Assembly: GCA_046704745.1 (NCBI GenBank)
Contig: JBJKRL010000024.1
Coordinates: 124,001-188,000 of the forward strand
Reading direction: 5' to 3'
Origin: CAWGGS01 sp046704745
GTDB taxonomy: Bacteria; Desulfobacterota; Desulfobulbia; Desulfobulbales; Desulfocapsaceae
DNA length: 64,000 nucleotides
Under the pieces are notes generated by a model, which was not told the DNA's origin, searched no databases, and saw nothing but the letters and a program-made list of their open reading frames with translations. Shown here one piece after another: positions 1 through 9,578 of this stretch. Every line of letters begins with the position of its first letter. Position 1 is the stretch's first letter. The position numbers and the translations under genes were made by a program.

Positions 1-84
1 AAAAAAGTTCAAGTATTGATGGTTGTTTATTGCAACATATTGAAAAAAAATAACAAATAATATAGATGCTCAGGCCTTCTTGAC

Positions 85-114
85 TTGCAATAATATGATT
101 TGATACACTTTAAT
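85..114 (+). promoter_or_regulatory. possible promoter of yqgE
   Basis: A TTGCAA hexamer at 85-90 and TTTAAT at 109-114 are 18 bases apart, about 70 bases before the yqgE start codon. The -10 matches consensus at five of six positions and the -35 at four. The surroundings are AT-rich, so chance matches are likely. Confidence 0.3.
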
Positions 115-182
115 TATGGAAAGGATCGGAGGTTCGATTACGAAAACTCTGTCTTTTCTTCTTTTAGATAGGTTCTATTGCT

Positions 183-758
183 ATGAATACCGGAAAAACG
201 TCAATTATCGATAACCTGACCGGATCTTTTTTGATATCAACCCCAAAGATGCCGGATCCCCGATTTGAGGAACAGGTAATATATATCTGCGCCCATAGCC
301 AGGAAGGAGCAATGGGGGTGGCGATCAATAAACCCAATGCTTTGTTTTCAATGGCTGAGATTTTACGTGGAGCAGGGTTGCCGGTTCCTGAGACACAGCT
401 TCCTCCTGTCTATATTGGAGGTCCTGTTGAACTTGAATCAGCTTTTATTCTCTATAAATCAGATTATCGAACCGATTTTCAGCTGGAGGTAAGTCCTACC
501 ATTTCTCTATCCAGGGAAACGAAGGTATTGGAGGACATTGCTCGTCTTCAGGGGCCTGAAAAATATCTCTTCATCCTTGGATATGCCGGTTGGGGACCGG
601 GACAGCTTGAACAAGAATTGGTCGATGACGGATGGTTGATGGTGCCCGCTGAAGATCACATTATTTTTGATATACCCGATGAAGATAAATGGCGAACGGC
701 AGCTTTGATGTACGGGATTGATATTTCCGTATTTGGCGATATAGTAGGAAACGCCTGA
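183..758 (+). CDS. yqgE: YqgE/AlgH family protein (UPF0301)
   Basis: The 191-residue product matches the YqgE/AlgH family in length and layout. It has an N-terminal block in which a LTGSFLIS segment leads into STPKMPDPRFEEQVIYIC (residues 19-36), then GAMGVAINKP, the VYIGGPVE motif near residue 76, and GYAGWGPGQLEQEL near residue 133. The family is a compact cytoplasmic alpha/beta fold of unknown biochemical role. AlgH was named as an alginate regulator in Pseudomonas, but no alginate genes are nearby, so no such role is claimed. The ATG at 183 has only a weak upstream ribosome site. A strong hairpin terminator follows 23 bases after the stop, so the gene looks monocistronic. Confidence 0.93.
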   Translation: MNTGKTSIIDNLTGSFLISTPKMPDPRFEEQVIYICAHSQEGAMGVAINKPNALFSMAEILRGAGLPVPETQLPPVYIGGPVELESAFILYKSDYRTDFQLEVSPTISLSRETKVLEDIARLQGPEKYLFILGYAGWGPGQLEQELVDDGWLMVPAEDHIIFDIPDEDKWRTAALMYGIDISVFGDIVGNA

Positions 759-780
759 ATTATTGAGATATTAAAAATAC

Positions 781-817
781 AAAAACGCATAACTCTGTCA
801 TTGAGTTATGCGTTTTT
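781..817 (+). terminator. rho-independent terminator after yqgE
   Basis: A perfect 15-bp stem (781-795 with 803-817) closes a 7-base loop. The right arm ends in five T and is followed by a T-rich stretch. The left arm begins with five A, so it could also act on minus-strand transcripts. Confidence 0.85.
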
Positions 818-866
818 GTTGGTATCTTTTTTAATTATTTTTAAGGGAATCTCAATTGGAAATACA

Positions 867-1101
867 TGAGCCTTTTGCAAAATGAGGATTCTCGGAGTCT
901 ATGCTTACCGGTTAAAAATCAAGGCATGCGAAAAATTTTACCGCAGGCATATAAGTGATATCGGAGTCGAAGTTTATGCCTGAAGGGTGTTTATACCCGC
1001 AGGGTGCTTACCTCCGAGGATAAAATTTTGAGCACAACGCGGAGTTTTGGCCGGTAAGCGAGCCGGCGAGAATCCGAGAAGACCTTTTTGCAAGTGGCTC
1101 A
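867..1101. repeat. palindromic dispersed element, copy 1 (MITE-like)
   Basis: This fills most of the 344-base gap between yqgE and the next gene. The ends are imperfect inverted repeats: 867-882 (TGAGCCTTTTGCAAAA) against 1085-1101. A second inner pairing joins GGATTCTCG (887-895) to CGAGAATCC (about 1071-1079). The core at 934-968 matches 35941-35975 at 34 of 35 positions, and 1006-1029 is identical to 35979-36002. Compared with copy 2 there are about 34 extra bases at 969-1005. No reading frame for a transposase is present. The right end stops directly before the start codon of the next gene. Confidence 0.75.
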
Positions 1102-1102
1102 A

Positions 1103-1507
1103 ATGATTTATAAATTCTGCAGCAAGATAGTGAATAAAAATATTGTATTTCAATGCAAAAGATGTGGATTCTGTTGCCACGGGGAGACGACCGTCTCTTT
1201 GAACGAAGACGACAGAAATCGGATGGTTGCTTTTTTGGGATTAAGTGAAGAGGAAACCGCAAAGAGATATTGGAAGGTACATGACACGTGCGTTCAGATG
1301 AAAACTGTTGATGGTCATTGCATCTTTTATCAGGACGGTTGCAGCATACATCCGGCTCGGCCATGGCGGTGTGGACAATGGCCTTTACACCCATCCATAC
1401 TGTTGGATTCCGCTAACTTAACAACCATTAGAAGATCTTGTCCTGGCCTTGATAAGGACATCTCCTATGAGGCATTCTGCCTGTTTCTTAATGGGGATCG
1501 TTTGTAA
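1103..1507 (+). CDS. YkgJ-family cysteine cluster protein
   Basis: The 134-residue product has the YkgJ-type metal-binding pattern. C18-x2-C21-x2-C24-C25 lies near the N-terminus, followed by a cysteine in the GHCIFY block and C-x-I-H-P-x-R-P-x-x-C further on, with a last pair of cysteines near the C-terminus. The family is thought to bind zinc or an iron-sulfur cluster; its substrate and role are unknown. The ATG at 1103 is preferred. A TTG at 1088 would place five codons inside the dispersed repeat that ends at 1101. No good ribosome-binding site is visible, perhaps because the repeat inserted immediately upstream. The 187 bases that follow (1508-1694) contain no recognisable feature apart from short inverted TTTGAGAT/ATCTCAAA segments. 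Confidence 0.85.
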   Translation: MIYKFCSKIVNKNIVFQCKRCGFCCHGETTVSLNEDDRNRMVAFLGLSEEETAKRYWKVHDTCVQMKTVDGHCIFYQDGCSIHPARPWRCGQWPLHPSILLDSANLTTIRRSCPGLDKDISYEAFCLFLNGDRL

Positions 1508-1694
1508 AGACGGTTATCAATTTGAGATCCAAATTCAGCATAGATAGCTGCAAAGAAGAGATGTGGAATCGTTGGAATAGCAAGGCTCTTTTCAAGGCAT
1601 TGGTGCCCACGGTTCGTTGTGGGGCGGTTATGGCAACATCTCAAATACGGTTCATCCGTGTTGAGCGAGCTTTTGCAAGACTAAAAGCAATATA

Positions 1695-2168
1695 ATGTCT
1701 ATGCAGCTTGAGTTCTTATTTTTAGGTAAAACCAAAGACACCTATTTATCTGATGGGATCAATCAATATCTGTCACGTTTGAGACATTATGCACAGGTTG
1801 ATGTGAAGATCTTGAGGACGAAAGGTTGCTCTAACTCAAATGATTCGCATTTAAAGGCGCAGGAAGGAAAATTGTTAATGGATAATGTCTCTTCCGGGGC
1901 TTTCACAGTGGTTTTAGATCCTTTTGGACGTCAATTTTCTTCGGAAGAGGTTGCCGGGCTACTGGACAATTGGGAACAACGAGGGATCAAAAAAGTATGT
2001 TTTATCATCGGTGGTGCTTTAGGACTGTCCGATGAGGTTACCAGACAGGGAGATCTTGTACTTTCCCTTTCTAAGATGACATTTACCCATGATATGACGC
2101 GACTTTTTCTTTTGGAGCAGATATATCGTGCCTACACTATTAAGGCAGGCGAGAAGTATCATAAATAA
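1695..2168 (+). CDS. rlmH: 23S rRNA (pseudouridine-1915-N3)-methyltransferase RlmH
   Basis: The 157-residue length is exactly that of the RlmH (SPOUT) family. The knot region is recognisable: FIIGGALGLSDEV binds S-adenosylmethionine, and the C-terminal block running from LSLSKMTFTHDMTR to AGEKYHK forms the rest of the active site. RlmH methylates pseudouridine 1915 in helix 69 of 23S rRNA on the assembled 70S ribosome. The ATG at 1695 is used; a second in-frame ATG lies six bases later. The stop is one base away from the stop of the convergent rsmJ, so two rRNA methyltransferase genes meet tail to tail. Confidence 0.97.
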   Translation: MSMQLEFLFLGKTKDTYLSDGINQYLSRLRHYAQVDVKILRTKGCSNSNDSHLKAQEGKLLMDNVSSGAFTVVLDPFGRQFSSEEVAGLLDNWEQRGIKKVCFIIGGALGLSDEVTRQGDLVLSLSKMTFTHDMTRLFLLEQIYRAYTIKAGEKYHK

Positions 2169-2169
2169 A

Positions 2170-2964
2170 TTAACTCCTTGTCAAGTACACATCGAACCGG
2201 CTGTTTTTCATTGGTATCTGAAAAGTTGGAGCGTGCGCTGAGAGAAAAGGTGCGCCTTTGGGCCTTTTTACCACAACCCTGTTGGCAGCAAAATCCAATG
2301 ACCGTTGTAAAAGTTGAGCTCCATCCTGGTCATCTCCAACCAATATTCGAAGAATTCTCATCTCTCTTTTGTTGAGGGCGGATTTTTGTTGATTGGGATA
2401 CATCGGATCCAAATAGATTGAATACGGAGGCGGAAAAAGTGTTCTTGCTATTTCTTTGGTGTCTCCTATTTTAAGAGTAATTTGTTCCCGGATAATATTT
2501 CTTGCCTCGTCCTCCTGCATCCCGCGTATAAGACCATCTTGCAAAAGAGCTCCAAGGACTGGTGAACGTTCAACCATTGTCACTTTGCAGCCTAGGCAGG
2601 CGAGGGTAAATCCGTCTCGGCCGAAACCGGCGGTTCCATCTAAAACGTGAGGACGAAATCCCGGTTTGATCCCAACGGCACGGGCCAATGGTTGATGAAT
2701 ATTTGAATCGTGCAAGCGTCGATAACGGTTTCTTCCTGATATAAAATCAACAAACAACGGTCGATGTCTGTTATTTTTTTCAGTGGAATTTTCTCTTAAT
2801 TCCAAATGAGTATCTGTAAACTTTAAAAAATATACGTTCTCCGGATCAGGATGAGGTTTAATTTCTATTTTTAGAAGTTTCGATAGGTTGCAGGCTTTTT
2901 CGAACAATGATCCGGACGAAGCGGGACAGATAACGACAAGTGATGTGAGAGTATTGGATTGCAA
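2170..2964 (-). CDS. rsmJ: 16S rRNA (guanine-1516-N2)-methyltransferase RsmJ
   Basis: The 264-residue product carries the RsmJ (YhiQ) pattern. After about 90 variable N-terminal residues come the PLARAVG lead-in, the SAM-binding VLDGTAGFGRDGFTLA motif, a VERSP acidic loop, and the catalytic YLDPMYP. The end of the protein keeps the VVVKRPKGAP block. The enzyme methylates G1516 of 16S rRNA in the cytoplasm. It is convergent with rlmH and divergent from the CofD-like gene, with which it shares the 117-base gap at 2965-3081. The family assignment is secure; the N-terminal 60 residues are the least conserved part. Confidence 0.93.
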   Translation of the reverse strand: MQSNTLTSLVVICPASSGSLFEKACNLSKLLKIEIKPHPDPENVYFLKFTDTHLELRENSTEKNNRHRPLFVDFISGRNRYRRLHDSNIHQPLARAVGIKPGFRPHVLDGTAGFGRDGFTLACLGCKVTMVERSPVLGALLQDGLIRGMQEDEARNIIREQITLKIGDTKEIARTLFPPPYSIYLDPMYPNQQKSALNKREMRILRILVGDDQDGAQLLQRSLDFAANRVVVKRPKGAPFLSAHAPTFQIPMKNSRFDVYLTRS

Positions 2965-3081
2965 AATATTTATTCATGGAGTCAAACGGAGTTGTTACTA
3001 TAATTTCTATCGTTTAAAATTATAACTGTATGAATAAAAATGGAAAGGTGAATTTTATCATGTCTTGCCGGAGTGTTTGAA

Positions 3082-5385
3082 ATGCAGGAAGATTATCGTG
3101 TTCGGGAGAAGATGCAGCACTTGATGGCGAAACAATTGTCGCCGTTTGATCTCCTACCGCATATCAATTTACGCGAAAAATTTATAGACCTCGTTCTGAA
3201 CGGGGGACCGACAAATTTAGACCATGAGACTACTTCACTTTTTCAGGAATTACGTCGCACACTTACAGAAAAAAAAGTTGAAGGTGTGCGAGTAGTAGTT
3301 TTTGGTGGTGGTTCAGGCCTTTCCAATGTCATAGGTGGAGATAGTCGAAGAACAGGATGGCAACAATCACCTTTTTACGGACTTAAGGAGGTTTTTCCTC
3401 AATCAAGGTCCATTGTTTGTGTAACTGATGACGGTGGTTCAACCGGTGAATTATTAAAGGAGATACCGCTCATTGCCATAGGTGATATCAGACATGTCCT
3501 GCTCTCCTCAATGCAGCTTGCAAGACTCCAGAAAAAATACAGTCTATCGGTAGTTGAGGCAACTGAGGTTGCTGCTACCCTGAGTATTCTCTTTAATTAT
3601 CGATATAAGAAAATTCCTGCTGGACCGATAGCGGTACTTGAAGAGAGCAGGGCAAATCTTGATAGACTCCCTTATTCACTTCAAAAGGAAGTCAATGCTA
3701 TTCTTGAGCATCTTTTCACCGATCCACGCCTCGCTTCTTCCACAAAACGTCCCCATTGTTTAGGAAACCTTATCGTTATCGCTACCATTTTCAGAGAGAT
3801 AGACAAATCTATCGGCATAAACGATCTGGAAAAGAACCCGGATGTCATTCACCATGCCCTCTTTAAGGGGTTGACATTTCTCGCCCAGATCCTCGGTGCG
3901 GCATCCAGAGCGGTTTTGCCCTGTACGCCGACACCGGCACAACTCAGAATACTTTATAGCAATGGGGTACAGATAACAGGGGAGGATAAGTCGAGTACGG
4001 CCATGCGCGGCTTTCCGGTCGATCGTGTCTTTGTGGATTTCGCTGGACCAGCACATGTTTATCCTGAGATTATACGTGATATAAAGGATGCAGATATTCT
4101 GATAATGGCTCCGGGGAGTCTGTATAGCTCAATTATCCCGATTTTTCACGTTCCAGGGCTTGCCCAGGCGGTTCGAGATAATTCCCATGCCATGAAGCTA
4201 CTGATTTCCAACCTTTGGGTTCAAGCTGGGGAGACAGATAGAAGTATTGAGGACCCTGAAAGAAAATTTCATGTTTCCGACATGTTAAGGGCGTATGAGC
4301 GCAATATTCCCGGGGGAACCCAAGGGCTTTTCAATGAGGTATTGTGCCTGTCATTGAAGGATGTTCCCGCTTCTATTTTACAGCAATATGAAATCGAAGG
4401 GAAAATCCCGATCTATCTTGATCGAAATGCCGTTTGCAGGCAAGGATTTACCCCTATAGAATGCGGTATATACTCCAAGGCTGCTCTTGCTGAAAGAGGT
4501 GTCATCCAACACGACCCTGAAATCCTTGCCAAGGCAGTCAAGACTATTTTTGTCGGATCTCTGTGTTATCCAGAAGCTACAAACGAGAAAGGTGTGATCG
4601 GTTATCAAGCGGATCAAAATCATCAGGAAGAGAAGAGTCGCTGCGTCCTTGTTCCATCATTGAAGTACAAAAAGATTATTCAACGTTTCCAGGAAATATC
4701 TATTGATTATCCAAGTACCGGAAGCACTGAGCTTGCTTGTGATAAAATTCGATCTGCGATATGTGAAATAGTTTGGAGACATCAAGACATACCGCTTTCA
4801 CATCTTGAATATTTTACCGGCATCAAATGTATTTCTAAGGATGAATGGCGTCGTGACCAGAGATGGGACAATGTCTTTTCTTTTTTCGATCCCGTTGATT
4901 GCTCTATAAAAATACGACATGACCAACTTGATGATACACGACGTCTTGAACCCGCTTTCTTAATTGCTTTAGGTGAGTCGCTTCTTGGTAATTATGCTGC
5001 TAAAAAGGAGATGAAATCCTTGCGCATTGACGACATATCTCTTGGGAAGGTGTATCACTTATTTTTGCTTTCTGAAGAAGAAAGAATATGTTTTTTTAAA
5101 GCGAACGAATTGTATGAATATCTTAAACTTGCACGAATGCTTCCGGTAGCCGGAGAAGCCCTGCATTTTACCAGACTGATTAATGGCGATGAAGGGTTCA
5201 CGCCTCCAGGCCTCTTGATGGGGTTGATTTATGCGTGGTATCTGGAAAATAGACTAGCCAGTCATATTGAATACAAGATGTCACTGATGCAGATCAATCA
5301 GACCGATCTGATTCCTGAACAGTTGAAGATGCTGAAGAGACGGGAAAAAGTGATCAGCTTTTTCAGAGAGGTCGTGTTTTCTTAA
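3082..5385 (+). CDS. CofD/YvcK-like protein with large C-terminal extension
   Basis: The 767-residue protein contains a CofD/YvcK Rossmann-like domain. Landmarks are VVVFGGGSGLSNVIGG near residue 75, CVTDDGGSTGELLKEIP near residue 120, IGDIRHVLL shortly after, and APGSLYSSIIPIF near residue 345. CofD transfers phospholactate in F420 synthesis; YvcK-type relatives bind UDP-sugars and influence carbon metabolism and cell shape. Neither function can be assigned here. Typical YvcK proteins are 320-450 residues, so roughly 300 C-terminal residues are extra and I recognise no domain in them. ATG 3082 is chosen because GGAG sits eight bases upstream; a GTG at 3073 would overlap that site. No F420 genes are nearby. 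Confidence 0.85.
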   Translation: MQEDYRVREKMQHLMAKQLSPFDLLPHINLREKFIDLVLNGGPTNLDHETTSLFQELRRTLTEKKVEGVRVVVFGGGSGLSNVIGGDSRRTGWQQSPFYGLKEVFPQSRSIVCVTDDGGSTGELLKEIPLIAIGDIRHVLLSSMQLARLQKKYSLSVVEATEVAATLSILFNYRYKKIPAGPIAVLEESRANLDRLPYSLQKEVNAILEHLFTDPRLASSTKRPHCLGNLIVIATIFREIDKSIGINDLEKNPDVIHHALFKGLTFLAQILGAASRAVLPCTPTPAQLRILYSNGVQITGEDKSSTAMRGFPVDRVFVDFAGPAHVYPEIIRDIKDADILIMAPGSLYSSIIPIFHVPGLAQAVRDNSHAMKLLISNLWVQAGETDRSIEDPERKFHVSDMLRAYERNIPGGTQGLFNEVLCLSLKDVPASILQQYEIEGKIPIYLDRNAVCRQGFTPIECGIYSKAALAERGVIQHDPEILAKAVKTIFVGSLCYPEATNEKGVIGYQADQNHQEEKSRCVLVPSLKYKKIIQRFQEISIDYPSTGSTELACDKIRSAICEIVWRHQDIPLSHLEYFTGIKCISKDEWRRDQRWDNVFSFFDPVDCSIKIRHDQLDDTRRLEPAFLIALGESLLGNYAAKKEMKSLRIDDISLGKVYHLFLLSEEERICFFKANELYEYLKLARMLPVAGEALHFTRLINGDEGFTPPGLLMGLIYAWYLENRLASHIEYKMSLMQINQTDLIPEQLKMLKRREKVISFFREVVFS

Positions 5386-5440
5386 TAGTTTATTAATGTT
5401 ATATCATTGTTAAAACCTTTGTGCTTTTCAGGAAAAAAGG

Positions 5441-5815
5441 ATGAAAATACTTATTGTCGACGATGATGAACAGATCCGGGAAATTTTACGTATGTGGCTT
5501 GAGAGAGCCAATTTCGAAGTCTTGGAAGCCAATGACGGGAAAAAAGGAGTGGAGATACAGCAAAAAACTCCTGTTGATTTGTTGATCTGTGACCTGATCA
5601 TGCCTGAACAGGAAGGAATTGAAACGATAACTCAATTTAGAAAATACTTCCCAGATGTCTGCATTATAGCTATTTCCGGCGGCGGACAGATAGATGCCGA
5701 TTCCTATCTGCCAATGGCAAGAAGCCTCGGCGCCTGGAAGGTATATAAGAAACCTTTGAGCATACCAAATATGATAGAAGACATTAGGGCATGGCAGAAA
5801 CTCCGTGATCTTTAA
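5441..5815 (+). CDS. single-domain response regulator (CheY-like receiver)
   Basis: The 124 residues are one receiver domain. Visible residues are the acidic cluster D7-D8-D9, the phosphoacceptor D51 in LLICDLIMP, S79, and the conserved lysine in the KKP motif at 103-105. There is no output domain, so it probably acts by protein contact, as CheY or a Spo0F-type relay does. No histidine kinase is adjacent, so the partner is unknown. A good AGGAAAAAAGG ribosome site precedes the ATG. The last 32 bases overlap the 3' end of the convergent hrpA gene. Confidence 0.92.
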   Translation: MKILIVDDDEQIREILRMWLERANFEVLEANDGKKGVEIQQKTPVDLLICDLIMPEQEGIETITQFRKYFPDVCIIAISGGGQIDADSYLPMARSLGAWKVYKKPLSIPNMIEDIRAWQKLRDL

Positions 5816-8800
5816 TAAAGGATAGACATATTTCGTTCATTTTGCGCCAATGCTGGGCGAGTTTTTTTTCGGAGACGGATATTTTTGTACCTATCTCTGG
5901 AGAAAAAAGAGAGATTCTAAACTCATTGATCAATGTTTCGAATTCTCTTAAAAGATTGAGACATTCTTTATTCAGGCCGGCCTCTTTTTTCTTGACCATC
6001 TCATAATTATGTAGATGGGGACGCAACCGTTCTTTCTTGTTTTCCTCTTTGGAATAATCGACATGGGCTCGCTCAGCGCGAATGGAAAGTCCTCTTAAAT
6101 AGCGATCACAGTCTGAGAGCCTTTCAAGGTTGAAAATTTTGAGAAAATTTGCAGGCAAAATTTCTTCGAGCAGTTGAAGGTGTTCTTTATTTTTTTCAAT
6201 AGAATAACTATTCGTTTTTTTAGATAATTCCTCATAACGTAATATCTGGCTTTTTACTTCTCGGCGTCTTCTGAGAACAGCAAGAACGGTTTCACAGATT
6301 TCCATGCCGGCTTTGTAGAACCCTCTGCTCTTGATTTCCGCAACAGTGGCTGTAAAGAGCTGTTTACTGTGAATAGTTCCAGAACCGGTTTTAAAAAGCT
6401 CTCTTACTATAAAATCAAGGAGCTGATCAACAGCCTGTTTTGAGTTCCCAAAACCTTCTGTCAGCCACAAAGAGGACGGACCTGAAAACTTTGTTGTGCA
6501 GAAACGTTTTAATACCTTGAATTGATCGGGAAATTGCAATCGATACAAATAGGACATTCCGGCTGTAGTTATGCTTTGCGCTGTATCTTGAGTGTTTTCG
6601 AAACAAATGGTAACGCCACCCTTTTCGGGAACAGGTTGGACAGCAGGATAGAGAAAACCTGCAATCTCATGTCTCTGCACGGTGTAAAGCTCAATTTTCA
6701 GCGGAATGGCGGAAAACTCCCAATTACTCACGACATGATTTTTCCAGAAGGATATCAGGTCCTCCTTCTGGGTGATTAGTTGATCTGTTTTTCTCGTGTC
6801 TTCCAATTTGCCAAAAGACAAGAGGAGGTTGTTAAAATTGCGCCCCGAAGCGATCACTTTGCCTTCCTGATCAAAAAGTTCGAAACGCATGAGGAGATGT
6901 TGGGGAAGACTCTTCGGCCAATCGGAACGGCGTATGGTTTTTGAAAACATTTTTAATAGAGCCCTTTCCAATGCTCGGTAGTAAGAACCTTGATTATTTA
7001 TGATGGAATCGAGAACAAGGTCGACAGTATTGTTTAATGGAATAAATTGCTTTCGAATATTTTTGGGGAGGCCTTTTAACAGAAAAATGGTCTTTTCCCG
7101 CAAAAGCCCAGGAACTAGCCATTCAAAGATTTCTGGGTTGAGAGTTGCAGCTACGGCTGCAGGTATTCTGACTGTTACGCCGTCGTTTTCAACTCCTGGT
7201 TCGAAATGATACTCGAGTTTCAGTTGCAATGAGCCAATTGTGAGGGAAGGGGGGAAATCTGCAAGTTCGTTGGCATGAGGTTCTCGTTTGAGGATGTCAC
7301 AGTCTTCCATCATAAGTGTTTTTTGTCCGTTTTTTTTCAAAAAACGGTTGAGAGTATATCGATCATATACATCTTCTCCCAAACGATGGTCATAAAATGT
7401 GAACAGTGCCGTATCGTCAACCAGGATGTCGCGTTTGCGCAATTTGGTTTCCGTTTCCTGCCAGCCTGCGATTATATTAAGATTATGTTGAAGGAAAGGA
7501 TAAGTTCCGCGAATCTCTCCGGTTAACAGGGCATTTGCGATGAAAATTTCTCGAGCCTGTTGTCTATTGGATCTATCACGTCTACCGAAATTTACCTTTC
7601 TACCGGTGATGATCGGCAGGCCGAACAGGGTCACTTTTTCTTCGGCGATGACCTGACCCGTCTTTTTCTCCCAATGTGGATGCGACCATGAATATTTGCT
7701 AAGATGTTTACTGATATCCTCAAGCCATTCGGATTCGATTGTAGCAACGGTCAAGGCATAGAGCCTCGTTGTTTCGACAAATGAGGCGGCGATAATCCAT
7801 TGACCTCCTTTCAAAAACTGATGGGAACCTGGAAATATCATCAACTCCCGACCGGAAGCACCTTGATAAATTTTATCCTTCTTTTTAAGGGCGATATTGC
7901 GCAAAAATCCAGCTGCCAGAGCCGAGTGGATCATTTGATACGAACTGTCAGCAACGTGTTCGGAGAAATCTTGATGGCGTTCCAGAATTCTTCCCATTTG
8001 ATCGTGCAGGTCCAACCATTCACGCATTCTTTGATACGAAAGGAAATGTGACTTGCAAAATTTTTTTAACCTTGACCAGGATCGGACACCATCTTGGACG
8101 TCATGAAAAAGGTTCCATATATTTAGAAGAGACAAAAAATCGGATTTTGGATGAGCAAACTGTTTGTGCGCATCATCGGCTTGTTTCTCCATTTGAGCAG
8201 GACGGACACGAGGATCCTGGATGGCAATTGCTGAGGCTATGATGCGTATCTCTCTGAGACTGCCATTAGTTGCTGCTTCGATAATGACCCTCGAAATACA
8301 GGGATCAATGGACATTGTCGCCATAATCTTTCCATATCTGGTAAGACTTCGTTTCTCTTCGATAGCGCCCAGTTCGGTGAGGAGTTTTAATCCATCTTTG
8401 ACGGCATTAGGATGGGGTTTGTCAATAAAAGGAAATGTAAGCGGATCTCCCAGATTGAGGTAGAGCATCTGCAACACCACAGCAGCCAGATTTGACCGAC
8501 GAATCTCCGGTAAGGTATATTCATCCCTGTCAAGATAATCTTCTTCGGAATACAGGCGGACGCAAACACCTGGAGCAATTCGGCCGCACCTGCCTTTCCT
8601 TTGATTGCAACTGGCCCGGGAAACCCTGGTAATCGGCAGACCTGTCGTTCTTGCTCGAGCATTATAAATGGAAATCCTGGCAAGTCCGGAATCGACGACA
8701 TATCGGATGCCTGGCACGGTAATGGAAGTCTCAGCAATGTTGGTCGCCACGACGATCTTGGTCTGTTTGTACGTGTTGAAAATTTTTCTCTGGTCTGCCG

Positions 8801-9578
8801 CCTGCAAACGGCCAAACATCGGCAGAATTACGACGTTGTCAAGCTGACCTTCGAGAAGATCACAGCACGTCCTAATATCCTGTTCGGTTGGGAGAAAGGC
8901 AAGGATATCTCCAGGTGGCTCGGTCATATACAACCGGGTTATGGTCTGCACACAATGTTCGATATAACCATCTTTGTCACTAAACTGATCTTCTGGAACA
9001 GGAAAATAACGAACTTCGACAGGATAGGTTTTCCCTTTGATTAAAACCACCGGAGCATCGGAAAAGTGGGATGAAAAGGCGGCAGTATCTATGGTTGCCG
9101 AGGTGATGATAAGTTTAAGATCCTTACGCCTTGTAAGAATGTTTTTAAATAATCCAAGGAGAAAATCAACATTGAGACTTCGTTCATGGGCTTCATCCAG
9201 AATAATAATTCCGTATTTTTGTAACAGAGGATCATGAAGAGTTTCGGCCAACAAAACGCCATCGGTCATAAATTTGATTCTGGTATTAGGTGTTGTGTGG
9301 TCGTGAAAACGGATTTTATAGCCAACAATATTTTCTCGTGTTCCAAGTTCTTCGGCGACCCTTGCGGATACGGAAACGGCTGCCACCCGTCGTGGTTGAG
9401 TACAGCCGATCAGGGTGGAGCTGACGGGAAAGGCCTCAAGACAGAATTTCGGAAGTTGCGTGGTCTTTCCCGAACCGGTGTCCCCTGCTACAATGATAAC
9501 CTGTTCGGATGCTAAAAGACGAATAATCTCATCCCTGTGACGGGTAACAGGCAAGGTGTCCGGATAGGAGATATGCAT
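5784..9578 (-). CDS. hrpA: ATP-dependent RNA helicase HrpA
   Basis: The 1264-residue length is that of bacterial HrpA. Walker A is GDTGSGKT at residues 32-39, motif II is DEAH at 128-131, and SATID follows as motif III. The helicase core, a winged-helix/HA2 region and an OB-fold occupy about the first 650 residues. The long C-terminal half corresponds to the HrpA-specific region (DUF3418 type). DEAH helicases of this family remodel RNA and have been linked to ribosome rescue and mRNA processing. The start is divergent from galU across a 209-base gap. The 3' end overlaps the response-regulator gene by 32 bases. Confidence 0.95.
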   Translation of the reverse strand: MHISYPDTLPVTRHRDEIIRLLASEQVIIVAGDTGSGKTTQLPKFCLEAFPVSSTLIGCTQPRRVAAVSVSARVAEELGTRENIVGYKIRFHDHTTPNTRIKFMTDGVLLAETLHDPLLQKYGIIILDEAHERSLNVDFLLGLFKNILTRRKDLKLIITSATIDTAAFSSHFSDAPVVLIKGKTYPVEVRYFPVPEDQFSDKDGYIEHCVQTITRLYMTEPPGDILAFLPTEQDIRTCCDLLEGQLDNVVILPMFGRLQAADQRKIFNTYKQTKIVVATNIAETSITVPGIRYVVDSGLARISIYNARARTTGLPITRVSRASCNQRKGRCGRIAPGVCVRLYSEEDYLDRDEYTLPEIRRSNLAAVVLQMLYLNLGDPLTFPFIDKPHPNAVKDGLKLLTELGAIEEKRSLTRYGKIMATMSIDPCISRVIIEAATNGSLREIRIIASAIAIQDPRVRPAQMEKQADDAHKQFAHPKSDFLSLLNIWNLFHDVQDGVRSWSRLKKFCKSHFLSYQRMREWLDLHDQMGRILERHQDFSEHVADSSYQMIHSALAAGFLRNIALKKKDKIYQGASGRELMIFPGSHQFLKGGQWIIAASFVETTRLYALTVATIESEWLEDISKHLSKYSWSHPHWEKKTGQVIAEEKVTLFGLPIITGRKVNFGRRDRSNRQQAREIFIANALLTGEIRGTYPFLQHNLNIIAGWQETETKLRKRDILVDDTALFTFYDHRLGEDVYDRYTLNRFLKKNGQKTLMMEDCDILKREPHANELADFPPSLTIGSLQLKLEYHFEPGVENDGVTVRIPAAVAATLNPEIFEWLVPGLLREKTIFLLKGLPKNIRKQFIPLNNTVDLVLDSIINNQGSYYRALERALLKMFSKTIRRSDWPKSLPQHLLMRFELFDQEGKVIASGRNFNNLLLSFGKLEDTRKTDQLITQKEDLISFWKNHVVSNWEFSAIPLKIELYTVQRHEIAGFLYPAVQPVPEKGGVTICFENTQDTAQSITTAGMSYLYRLQFPDQFKVLKRFCTTKFSGPSSLWLTEGFGNSKQAVDQLLDFIVRELFKTGSGTIHSKQLFTATVAEIKSRGFYKAGMEICETVLAVLRRRREVKSQILRYEELSKKTNSYSIEKNKEHLQLLEEILPANFLKIFNLERLSDCDRYLRGLSIRAERAHVDYSKEENKKERLRPHLHNYEMVKKKEAGLNKECLNLLREFETLINEFRISLFSPEIGTKISVSEKKLAQHWRKMNEICLSFIKDHGVSAMP

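Noticed and set aside
8601..9044. Long frames on the strand opposite to hrpA, and similar ones opposite rng, leuC and cobS
   Set aside because: They are shadows of well-supported genes: no homology that I recognise, no ribosome sites, and implausible composition.
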